DNA of 64,000 nucleotides from Parabacteroides goldsteinii (GTDB lineage: Bacteria > Bacteroidota > Bacteroidia > Bacteroidales > Tannerellaceae): NCBI RefSeq assembly GCF_015550595.1, contig NZ_JADNBB010000016.1, positions 1 through 64,000 of the forward strand, read 5' to 3'. The translations under genes and the position numbers were made by a program. Shown here one piece after another: positions 21,241-29,173 of the stretch. Each line of letters begins with the position of its first letter. Positions within the stretch are counted from its first letter, which is position 1. The notes under the pieces are model-generated. The model was not told where the DNA came from and ran no database searches. It saw only the letters and a program-made list of their open reading frames with translations.

Positions 21241-21355
21241 TATATGATAAAAAACATGCCATAGAACATACTGGGTAATTTTATTACACACTTTAATTTT
21301 TATATCTTTAGAGTAGTTTCAACTTCATTTATTAACCTAAAAAAAATCAAACGTC

Positions 21356-21871
21356 ATGAGAAAGAAAATCACCTTTATTTTGTTGTTGTCTTTTGCATTT
21401 TTGCAAATAAACGCCCAGGATAATGCACCGTCAAGTATGTCAAGCTTTGGCTGTAGTGAAGAAGGTTTAACTATCACATCAGGAGGAGGAAGTTATGCAG
21501 TTGATATAAATGAACCAAGGGTAATAAGCATAAATGGCCCTCAAAGACCAGAAGTAGGAGAAGAGGTTTTTTATGAGGCAGTATTAGATTTTAGTGTACC
21601 AGGAGTAACATATAATTGGACTGTACCTTCTTCGGCAACAATAATTTATAATCTTGGCTCCAGGATTTTGGTAAAGTTTGCACAATATGGTGTTTTTTGG
21701 ATACAATGTAGTGCTGGTACCACAACTCTAGAATATGCTAAAAAAGTAGAGGTTATGCGCCCTATACCTCCTCAATATAGTATTTCATCAGAATCAAATT
21801 CAGATATGGTTACTATTAACAAAACGGTTCAACAAGCCAGTGAACAGCCTGTTTTAATATCTGTTCATTAA
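21356..21871 (+). CDS. Orphan secreted PKD/Ig-like protein
   Basis: A 171-residue protein with a signal peptide (MRKKITFILLLSFAFLQINA). The mature part has an Ig/PKD-like region at about 55-130, including PEVGEEVFYEAV, VTYNWTVPSSATII and FWIQCSAGTTTLEYAKKVEV, a pattern typical of PKD folds. The coding sequence is clearly more AT-rich than the housekeeping neighbours, which suggests acquired DNA. A perfect 14-bp stem terminator follows. No sorting domain for type IX secretion is obvious. Function unknown. Confidence 0.72.
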   Translation: MRKKITFILLLSFAFLQINAQDNAPSSMSSFGCSEEGLTITSGGGSYAVDINEPRVISINGPQRPEVGEEVFYEAVLDFSVPGVTYNWTVPSSATIIYNLGSRILVKFAQYGVFWIQCSAGTTTLEYAKKVEVMRPIPPQYSISSESNSDMVTINKTVQQASEQPVLISVH

Positions 21872-21903
21872 AAAGATATTTATTAGACAATCTTTTTAAT
21901 GAG

Positions 21904-21945
21904 TTTACCCCTGCTACAGATAGTAGCAGGGGTAAATTTCATTTT
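21904..21945 (+). terminator. Strong terminator of the orphan secreted protein gene
   Basis: A perfect 14-bp stem, TTTACCCCTGCTAC against GTAGCAGGGGTAAA with a 5-nt loop, is followed by TTTCATTTTT. Confidence 0.9.
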
Positions 21946-21984
21946 TAGGGCTCGTTGAATAACCTCTTTTTAATATCATATTGA

Positions 21985-22150
21985 TTAGAATTTATAGTGT
22001 ATCCCTACCTGCCAATAATTTCGGCTCACTCCGATATCTTAGTGTACAAACCAGGACGAACATCCCTGTCCACCCTGGTTTTAAAATAATGTGTCTTGTT
22101 TAGGTTCTCTCAGGCTTTGGCTTCAATGGTTTAATAAATAAACCTACTCG
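21985..22150 (-). pseudogene. C-terminal remnant of an outer-membrane beta-barrel protein
   Basis: On the minus strand the last codons read SRNYWQVGIHYKF and a stop, the aromatic-ending final strand expected of outer-membrane barrels. The frame immediately upstream is broken; neighbouring frames give NLNKTHYFKTRVDRDVRPG and RVGLFIKPLKPKP, which read as pieces of one protein separated by frameshifts. No intact gene remains. The parent family cannot be named. Confidence 0.4.
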
Positions 22151-22193
22151 TTGATTTTAATAATGTATGATATTAAATAAAAAAGTGAGTTTA

Positions 22194-23693
22194 TCAGTTG
22201 ACGCCGGTGCGGGTATCCCACCACATCTGTTTACCCCAACAATAATCGGTAACACCAACTGCGGCTGCTTCCACATTTTCTCTATTATAATCATATTGAT
22301 TATTGGGGTATGGCATGCGGAATGGAACATCAGTATGTTCAGTACCCCATTTCGACTTAGCACCCGGATATTGCTTAGTTACTCCATCCGAACCAACTGC
22401 CGTCTGGATATACGTTGGATAACCTGTCCTGCGATAAAAGCTCCATGCCTCGGTACATTCTTTGAATAAACCAACCCATTGTTCAAAGAAGAGACGACCT
22501 TTTGTGCCATCCCATTTACCTTTTCCTGCCAAATAGGCTTCAGTTTCTTCAGTACTTATCTCATTATCTTCCATCGAAAGACGGACAGCCTTTTCGTAAG
22601 CTTCTTGGGCAGTCATCGGAACATTCCAACCATTTAAAGCAGCTTCTGCCATCATAAAATAAGTTTCGCAGGCCTTATAGAATGGAGAAAATCCGTCAGG
22701 ATCACCTGCATAAAATGTCCCGATCAAAGAATAATTGGTCATATTAGGAAGATTCTGGGAGTTATATCCATGTTCGCCACCGCGATATTCGCCATCAGCT
22801 TCACTAGGCTGTGCCATTACCTTCAAACGAGGATCATCCATTTCTTTCAAATGGTTGATGAAGATTTCCGACATACAATAGTCTGTACGTGTGCGGAAAG
22901 TTTCAAACCAACGTTCGAAGTAATCGCCACTACCCTGCCACCAGAAATAAGCATTCTGGTCGCATTCTTCAATTACCGGGTATTGAGATGGATTGTTTAG
23001 TATTTCTTCCACAATACCTTGTGAGCCGGAATAGACAGCCGAAATCCGAATGGCCAAACGCAAACGGAGAGAATTACAGAAGCGCTGCCATTTTCCAACA
23101 TCGCCCTTATATAGAAAATCTCCTTCTCCCAAGTCATCTGTACCTAAACCGGTAGCCCAACTGTCGGCTATATCTTTCAGATTCGACAATATCTGCGGAT
23201 AAATTTCAGACTGTTCGTCGTATGGTGTCTGCAGAACGCCACCATCTTCCGGAGCGCCTTTGAATGCTTCCGAATAAGGTATGTCACCAAAGCAGTCCGT
23301 ACAAAGAGATAGTAAGTAGTTCTGCATCAAAAGTGCTACATTGTGCATATTTTTAGTATTCGTTTCATCCGTGCGTTCTACAATATCCTGCAACTGCACA
23401 TGACCATAATAACACTGAAACCATTTGTTACCATAAGTATTATTGGTTGGTAAGTAACCGCTGTAATCATCGATATACATACGATTGGAAATGTATCCTG
23501 ACCACAACGAAAGTCCCGGTAAATCGTCACCGAACTGGCGTGCCGTGCGAGCCAGTACCTCTCCCAACATATTGGTAGTAGGAACAGTTGTATATGCATC
23601 CGGATCGGTATTGATATCGTCGAAATCGCCTGTACAACCTGCTGTTACGACTAAGAACGTCGCTAATACTGATATTTTTAATATATTCTTCAT
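22194..23693 (-). CDS. SusD-like nutrient-binding lipoprotein, SusD-like-2 type (pair 3)
   Basis: A 499-residue lipoprotein; the signal peptide ends in VVTAGCTGDFDDINTDPDAY, the Cys-x(n)-INTDP start of the SusD-like-2 subfamily. The helical body includes LSLCTDCFGDIPYSEAFKG, which lines up with the family core. It ends CWGKQMWWDTRTGVN. It starts 20 bp after the SusC stop, so both depend on the promoter upstream of susC, which lies inside a probable invertible segment. Confidence 0.92.
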   Translation of the reverse strand: MKNILKISVLATFLVVTAGCTGDFDDINTDPDAYTTVPTTNMLGEVLARTARQFGDDLPGLSLWSGYISNRMYIDDYSGYLPTNNTYGNKWFQCYYGHVQLQDIVERTDETNTKNMHNVALLMQNYLLSLCTDCFGDIPYSEAFKGAPEDGGVLQTPYDEQSEIYPQILSNLKDIADSWATGLGTDDLGEGDFLYKGDVGKWQRFCNSLRLRLAIRISAVYSGSQGIVEEILNNPSQYPVIEECDQNAYFWWQGSGDYFERWFETFRTRTDYCMSEIFINHLKEMDDPRLKVMAQPSEADGEYRGGEHGYNSQNLPNMTNYSLIGTFYAGDPDGFSPFYKACETYFMMAEAALNGWNVPMTAQEAYEKAVRLSMEDNEISTEETEAYLAGKGKWDGTKGRLFFEQWVGLFKECTEAWSFYRRTGYPTYIQTAVGSDGVTKQYPGAKSKWGTEHTDVPFRMPYPNNQYDYNRENVEAAAVGVTDYCWGKQMWWDTRTGVN

Positions 23694-23712
23694 TTTATAT
23701 TACTCTCCACTA

Positions 23713-26700
23713 TTAAAATGTTAAACCAACTTTAATACCAAAGCTTCTGGATGACGGAACAGAAGCCTGTTCGAATCCAACACCACGGCTATCACTTGAA
23801 ACACCACCTGCTTCCGGATCCAGACGCATCGTATTCGACTTGTCTACCCATAGCAAAGCAACATTGTTTGCCACGAAAGAAATTGTTGCCCGACTAAAGT
23901 ATCTGGTTTGGGCAAGTAAATGTTTCGGGAATTCATATGAGACATACAATTCACGCAGTTTCAGGTAAGAACCTTTGAATATGTAATCTTCAGCAACACC
24001 ATATTGCTCAAACCAAGTCTGCGCGTCAGTCTCGATCGTGTTTTCCACCCAGTTACCGCCGGCATCTTGCATGACGTAGCGGTTTTGCGTCATTACATCT
24101 TTACCGGCAACTATGGCACGTTCGCGAACACCGTTCTCTACCGTATATTCAGCAACACCGGCAGTATAGCCATGATTCATAGTCTGTGACCAGATATCGC
24201 CGCCAATACGTAAATCGAACATAAAGCCAAAACCAAACTGTTTGATAGCAAAATCATTACGCCATCCCATCAGGAAATCAGGTGTCACATTACCTAGTTT
24301 TTGTGAGGATGCCTGATAAGGAGCACCGCTGCTGTTCACCTTAACCGCACCGATCTGATCAGACGTTGCCGTGCCTTTGGTTACATCTTCCTCCGTAACA
24401 CGGTTATATCCCGTCCCCATCAAATCACCCCATTTTTCACCCACAGTAGCATAAGTACCAATGCCCCATGTCCAACCGATATTGTAGGTATTCAAACCTT
24501 CATAAAGGCTCTTTACTTCACTTCGGTCTTTAGAAAAATTTAATGTAGAAGTCCAATTCAACCCTTCCTTATTTTGCAGCACATCTCCTTTTAGTTGCAA
24601 TTCGACGCCCTTATTATCAATACGTCCAGCATTGACCAACATAGAAGAAAATCCGACAACATTGGAAGTCGTAACTGATAAAATCTGATCTTCCGTTTTC
24701 TTCTGGTAATATGCCAAATCCAAATGCAAACGATTGTTGAGCAGTCCGATTTCCGTACCTATTTCCCAGGTTGTGACCTTCTCCGGTTTTAAATCTTCGT
24801 TTGGATACGTATAGCTCTTATGCATCAACGAAACGCCATTATGGGAAGGTGCATACGACGATTCCGGATAATAGTAATAAGAATTACGATAAGCTGATGT
24901 GGCAGAACCAACCTGGGCAATGCCGCCACGCAACTTCCAGAAAGAAAATATATCGTTCGTTAATTCGGGAAAACTTTCTGTCGGAATCCAGCTCAGGCTG
25001 ACCGAGGGATAAAAGAATGCATCGTGGATAGTTGAACTCCAATCGTTACGTGCACTGGCATCTACATACAACTGGTGTTTCCATCCCAGGGATACATTTG
25101 CATATATAGAATTGGAACGAATATGACTGTGATCCATAGTTGCAATTGCGTCGCCCGACTTATTACTCAAAGTATAAACGCCTGGCACTGTCAATGCGCT
25201 GGCACCCGATTCTCCTTTTTCCCAATTTACGTCACGATAGTTAGCGCCTAACAAACCGGTGATATTAAAATCGCCGAAAGTTTTGTTGGCAGAGGCTATG
25301 AAGTCTGCATTAAACTCGGTATTCATTATTCTGGTCTGCAGGAAAGCGCCATCGGGATTGTCGAAATCGAAATAATGACGTTCAAACGACTGGGAATGAT
25401 AATAATCCACACCGACACGTCCTTCAAATTTCAACCATTCAAACGGCTGGTAGTACAAAGACGATTTTCCGAAAATACGGTCACGCTGGTAGCTATTTGT
25501 GTTCTCGTTAACCGTGAAATAGGGGTTCATGTGGAAATTGGAGTTCCAGTTATAATAAGTATAATCTCCATTTACATCTTTTTGATCCCAGTTGTTTTTC
25601 AACGACTGCATATTGATCTGACGTCCGGACCAAGCAACCAGGGAATTGATCGGATTGTTATTGGCATATCCCTGTCCCAGTAAATTATCGCTCTGCGTGC
25701 GTGTATAACTGGCAGAGAGATCATAAGAAATATACTTGTTCAGTTTCATATTGGTATTTACCTGACCGGAATATTTCTTTTGGTCTGTATTGGGCACCGT
25801 TCCTATTTGGTTTCTGTAAGATAAAGATGCACGTGTAGTCATTTTCTCTGAGCGAGATTGCACCGAAACCGTATGGTTTTGAGTCGTACCCGTCTGGAAA
25901 AAGTCTTTTACATTATTCTTTCTGGAAACCCAGGGAGTCGCTTCACCATTACTGTCGAATTGTACCAAATTCAGCCCGGCATCCAAACGAGGCCCCCACG
26001 ATTCGTCTGTACCGTCATTTACACCGTTACCGGCACCGTCCAGATAAGAGAAACCATATCGAGAAGCATAATCCTGATACGAAAGTCCGTTGCCGTTCAG
26101 ACCGTAATGGTATTCATCGCCGTCATATCCTTGTCCATAAGAATTCTGCAACTTCGGTATGGTAGAGATACGATCGAATGTGATGCTTCCATCATAAGAG
26201 ATGGTTACCCCGTCGGTTCCTTTGCCACTCTTGGTGGTGATAAGGATAACTCCGTTACCGGCACGCATACCGTAAAGAGCAGCCGATCCTCCTTTCAGAA
26301 CAGAGATCGATTCGATATCTTCCGGGTTAATATCATTCAAACCCGAACCATAGTCGACTCCGTTATAGGTATTATCGCCTGAACGCTGGGTATCATTCGA
26401 AATAGGTACACCATCTACAACAATCAACGGCTGTTGATCAGCAGACAAAGAAGAGTTTCCACGGACAGATATACGAGACGAAGCTCCAACCGAACCTCCA
26501 AACTGATTAACTTGCACACCGGCTACTTTACCGGATAAAGAGCTTGTTAAACTGGGAGCAGCCGCTTTTGTCAGTTCCTCAGAGCCAACTTCCTGAATAG
26601 CATATCCCAGTGACCTTTTTTCACGGGAAATCCCCATCGCCGTAACCACCACCTCTTCCAAATGTTTCACATCCGATTGAAGGACAACCACCACATGTGG

Positions 26701-26967
26701 TTTTACGGCTACTTCCTGCATGCTCATGCCAACATAAGAAATCTGTAAAATTTTGTTTTTCTCAGGAACATCGAGGGAGAAATTACCATCCAGATCGGTG
26801 ATAGTTCCGATACTTGTTCCTTTTACCAGAATAGTTGCACCGATAATCGGTTCACCGTCATCACCCGAGGTCACCGTTCCGGTTACCTTCACTGTCTGAG
26901 CCAGCACTATACTTATACTTGCAAAGAAGAATAGCATAGTAATTGTAAATCGCTTCTTCATAGACAC
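23713..26967 (-). CDS. SusC/RagA TonB-dependent transporter (pair 3), probably phase-variable
   Basis: A 1084-residue transporter (MSMKKRF; Met3 at 26961 is an alternative start). Signal peptide, carboxypeptidase-regulatory-like domain (GTVTSGDDGEPIIGATILVK), TonB-box-like segment LEEVVVTAMG, plug with SVLKGGSAALYGMRAGNGV and a barrel ending SFGIKVGLTF. It imports whatever the SusD-like-2 partner binds. The -7 element at 27265-27272 lies about 300 bp upstream, between two perfect 18-bp inverted repeats (27023-27040 and 27449-27466), so expression may be switched by DNA inversion. No carbohydrate-active enzymes accompany the pair. Confidence 0.93.
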   Translation of the reverse strand: MSMKKRFTITMLFFFASISIVLAQTVKVTGTVTSGDDGEPIIGATILVKGTSIGTITDLDGNFSLDVPEKNKILQISYVGMSMQEVAVKPHVVVVLQSDVKHLEEVVVTAMGISREKRSLGYAIQEVGSEELTKAAAPSLTSSLSGKVAGVQVNQFGGSVGASSRISVRGNSSLSADQQPLIVVDGVPISNDTQRSGDNTYNGVDYGSGLNDINPEDIESISVLKGGSAALYGMRAGNGVILITTKSGKGTDGVTISYDGSITFDRISTIPKLQNSYGQGYDGDEYHYGLNGNGLSYQDYASRYGFSYLDGAGNGVNDGTDESWGPRLDAGLNLVQFDSNGEATPWVSRKNNVKDFFQTGTTQNHTVSVQSRSEKMTTRASLSYRNQIGTVPNTDQKKYSGQVNTNMKLNKYISYDLSASYTRTQSDNLLGQGYANNNPINSLVAWSGRQINMQSLKNNWDQKDVNGDYTYYNWNSNFHMNPYFTVNENTNSYQRDRIFGKSSLYYQPFEWLKFEGRVGVDYYHSQSFERHYFDFDNPDGAFLQTRIMNTEFNADFIASANKTFGDFNITGLLGANYRDVNWEKGESGASALTVPGVYTLSNKSGDAIATMDHSHIRSNSIYANVSLGWKHQLYVDASARNDWSSTIHDAFFYPSVSLSWIPTESFPELTNDIFSFWKLRGGIAQVGSATSAYRNSYYYYPESSYAPSHNGVSLMHKSYTYPNEDLKPEKVTTWEIGTEIGLLNNRLHLDLAYYQKKTEDQILSVTTSNVVGFSSMLVNAGRIDNKGVELQLKGDVLQNKEGLNWTSTLNFSKDRSEVKSLYEGLNTYNIGWTWGIGTYATVGEKWGDLMGTGYNRVTEEDVTKGTATSDQIGAVKVNSSGAPYQASSQKLGNVTPDFLMGWRNDFAIKQFGFGFMFDLRIGGDIWSQTMNHGYTAGVAEYTVENGVRERAIVAGKDVMTQNRYVMQDAGGNWVENTIETDAQTWFEQYGVAEDYIFKGSYLKLRELYVSYEFPKHLLAQTRYFSRATISFVANNVALLWVDKSNTMRLDPEAGGVSSDSRGVGFEQASVPSSRSFGIKVGLTF

Positions 26968-27022
26968 ACTTGTTTTAATTTAGATTAACTAGATATTTAT
27001 GCTGTTTTTATTTTATCGACAT

Positions 27023-27466
27023 AGTCTTAGAAGAACTATGACACTTTTTTGATATATAATAATATATATACCAAAACTATTGATTATCACAATCTTACCA
27101 TGTGTATATATAACCCTAATTAAAAGTAGGGTATAAACTAAGTATCTTTTAATTGAAATATGATCCAGAATTTGATGCTTAGTTTATCGGTAAATTAGCT
27201 TTTCCTCTCTCAGAATAGCAGATAAAATCATTTTACCGATAGATTAATATTTTATATAACAATGCAAATATAAATGAAAATTATGAAATAAACAAGTCTT
27301 TCAGGAAATAATTTGATATTATTATCGACTGAGTAATAACATTTCACCACTTCCTATTCATTCTTATATATGCAATAAGACTTTCCCATCCGGGTGTGAA
27401 TATATATTAAATGCTGATCGTTGCAAGGATCTCTTCTTTTTGAATGAACATAGTTCTTCTAAGACT
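27023..27466. promoter_or_regulatory. Probable invertible promoter segment bounded by perfect 18-bp inverted repeats
   Basis: AGTCTTAGAAGAACTATG at 27023-27040 is exactly reversed and complemented as CATAGTTCTTCTAAGACT at 27449-27466, with 408 bp between them. Matching stops at both arm edges. The enclosed DNA is AT-rich, has no real ORF, and carries a promoter-like TATATTTG pointing at susC. This is the layout of the known invertible promoters of Bacteroides capsule and SusC/SusD operons. The first 15 bases of the left arm also fit AGTYYYN4GDACT, which I recall as a published consensus for one class of those repeats. No recombinase gene is in the window, so the inversion enzyme would act from elsewhere. 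In the orientation given, the promoter faces susC (ON). Confidence 0.72.
27265..27272 (-). promoter_or_regulatory. -7 element inside the invertible segment, facing SusC pair 3
   Basis: TATATTTG on the minus strand, with CTTG 20 bp upstream (27293-27296) as a -33-like box, fits the Bacteroidetes promoter arrangement. A second weaker candidate (TAGTTTTG) lies at 27072-27079. From 27265 the mRNA leader would be about 290 nt and would include two hairpins: ACCCTA/TAGGGT near 27111-27131 and TATCGGTAAA/TTTACCGATA at about 27185-27242. Confidence 0.62.
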
Positions 27467-27787
27467 TCTCCCTTTTTTTAAACGTTCAACCTCCCCTTTC
27501 GGCAGTATTTTTCGTAGTTCGTTTTTTTTTACGGATAATAAAAATAAATTATATTTGCAACGGACATTCCGTTCTTCAAAGTCTCCTCTCTGCAAATAAT
27601 AAGCAACAATATATGGTATTCATTTCGACAGCATAGTAGCGTTGTGTCCCTATCACTTTAGTGACAAATCGGTGACACAATTGTCTTAAACAGGCTTATA
27701 GCATACCAGAACCGGTATTCGAACTTTTGTCGACAGAATAACATATCCATACCAAACACCTCTCCCATCAATTTTACAAAATCATAA
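27467..27787. other. Non-coding stretch right of the invertible segment, with a + strand promoter-like site and a nested palindrome
   Basis: TATATTTG at 27550-27557 points right. A nested palindrome follows: outer arms TTGTGTC (27642-27648) and GACACAA (27674-27680), with inner CACT/AGTG at 27654-27663. It could be an operator or recombinase site. No intact gene is present. A minus-strand frame at about 27470-27540 reads KNELRKILPKGEVERLKK, like the start of a small helix-turn-helix protein, but it has no start codon and runs into the inverted repeat. Confidence 0.5.
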
Positions 27788-27934
27788 ACAACGCAAAAAC
27801 AGCAAACTTTTTTTGATGAAAACAAGGTATCATTTAAAGCCTACAAACAATACCTGAAACATCAAACTGACAGAAAAAAGGTACTTAACGAGACTGCCAG
27901 CTATCTATTAAGCCTTAAATATCCAGAAAAGAGG

Positions 27935-28261
27935 ATGTTAGCCTTTAAAAATAATTTTTTCGAGACTTTCGCCCACGAACTGGCCGACAATTCCGGGTGC
28001 AGTGAGGTTCTACCCGATCATCTGCGCATACAAACCAAGGGATGGGAACAATTCCTGATCGAAATAATGAACGCCGCACGCTTATCGGGCAACCTGGGCA
28101 AGATAACCATCAAACGACTTGCCCGCATATTGGTCTGCATCCTCGATACTAATTACGACCAGGCAGGGATGATCAACCGGCTTAAAAACAAAAATCCGCA
28201 GTATGAGGAGATTTACAAGCTGGTCGAAGATTTGGCATCGCATATCGAAAAAAATATTTAG
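27935..28261 (+). CDS. Hypothetical protein, probably 5'-truncated
   Basis: From the ATG at 27935 this gives 108 residues, mainly helical, containing GWEQFLIEIMNAARLSG and KITIKRLARILVCILDTNYD. The same frame stays open upstream to 27788 and reads like protein (KAYKQYLKHQTDRKKVLNE), but there is no ATG, GTG or TTG in that extension. This suggests the original start has been lost. I do not recognise the family with confidence; the C-terminal pattern is vaguely like RteC-type conjugative-element regulators. Surrounding DNA is degraded mobile or accessory material. Confidence 0.45.
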   Translation: MLAFKNNFFETFAHELADNSGCSEVLPDHLRIQTKGWEQFLIEIMNAARLSGNLGKITIKRLARILVCILDTNYDQAGMINRLKNKNPQYEEIYKLVEDLASHIEKNI

Positions 28262-28520
28262 TATTTAATCAGGGAGAGGTGTTTGTTCATTTTTTTGGTG
28301 GCGGCAGTTACCGCTTTTTGTGCATATAGACCATTTTCCAAACAATACAGCACTTATTATCAGCTCCTTGACGCCCCCAAATACGGTTATACGGATTACC
28401 CTCCCCTGTTGTATGTTTGTAAATGAAAAGCGTAAGCTCCTTTATGTCTTAATAAAGAGATAAGTCTTATTATATTAAAGAGATCGTTCGGGAAATAAAC
28501 AGCATGTGGAACCTAAATAA

Positions 28521-29092
28521 AAGACAATCATAAAACAGGAAAACACATTTCAACACCCCCTTCCTCCCCCCGTACCGGCATCGGAAGAGATGGAACTGGC
28601 CGTCATCATGGCCGTTATCGCCCAGAGCGGAGCCATTGCCGACGTGACACAACGCCTTTTGCCGGATATGTTCACCAACCCCTCCTACCGCCTGGTGTAC
28701 CGTGCCATGACGGCCCTGTACGACCACGAAGCCGATATCGACATATTGAGTATCGAAGAGGAAATGCGCCTGCTCGACCCTACACGGGCTACGGAACTGA
28801 ACGGGCTGGAATTTATTGCCGACCGGATGCTGACCGTTCGCAACGCAGCACATATCCGTACCTATGCCGCCTCGGTGATCCGCTGTTGGGTGTTGCGCCG
28901 CCTTTGTGCGGACATGCAGGAGCATACGTTGAAGGCGCACGACCCGGCAGTCGATGCGGTGTCGCTCCTGGGCGGCATCCACAAAGGGGTGCAGAAGCTG
29001 GAAGACTTTTTCGCCGTAAGCAGTACCACCCACGAGGCAGGCGACGTGAGCCGGCAGGTACTGGCCGGACGTCCTTCGATGGGGAAAACGAC
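28521..29092 (+). pseudogene. dnaB: Replicative helicase DnaB, N-terminal domain with most of the motor deleted
   Basis: The frame encodes the DnaB N-terminal domain (PDMFTNPSYRLVYRAMTALY, then ILSIEEEMRLLD) and the helical linker up to HEAGDVSRQ. It then jumps straight to the Walker A motif VLAGRPSMGKT, with the intervening motor sequence missing. After the Walker lysine and threonine (about 29090) the sequence changes abruptly to AT-rich non-homologous DNA, exactly where a 50-bp repeat starts; the frame runs on as meaningless sequence to 29273. There is no good start codon upstream of the ATG at 28590, though the frame is open from 28521. ATPase motifs after Walker A are absent, so it cannot be a working helicase. 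Confidence 0.75.
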
Positions 29093-29140
29093 ACTACATT
29101 CATATCTGACAATAATTGAAACATTCACATCTGTCAAAAA
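29091..29140 (+). repeat. Copy A of a 50-bp dispersed repeat (ACACTACATTCA...)
   Basis: About 40 of 50 bases match 44561-44610 starting from ACACTACATTCA. The core (CATTCA, CTGACAAT, GAAACAT) also matches the flank right of both palindromic elements (199-230 and 39360-39388). It begins at the truncation point of the dnaB remnant. Confidence 0.6.
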
Positions 29141-29173
29141 ACGAACAAAAAACAAATTCAAAACATTTTCTTA

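Noticed and set aside
27407-27595. Minus-strand frame resembling the start of a small helix-turn-helix protein (KNELRKILPKGEVERLKK)
   Set aside because: No start codon before the similarity, which is short, and the frame crosses an arm of the inverted repeat into unrelated sequence. At best a remnant.
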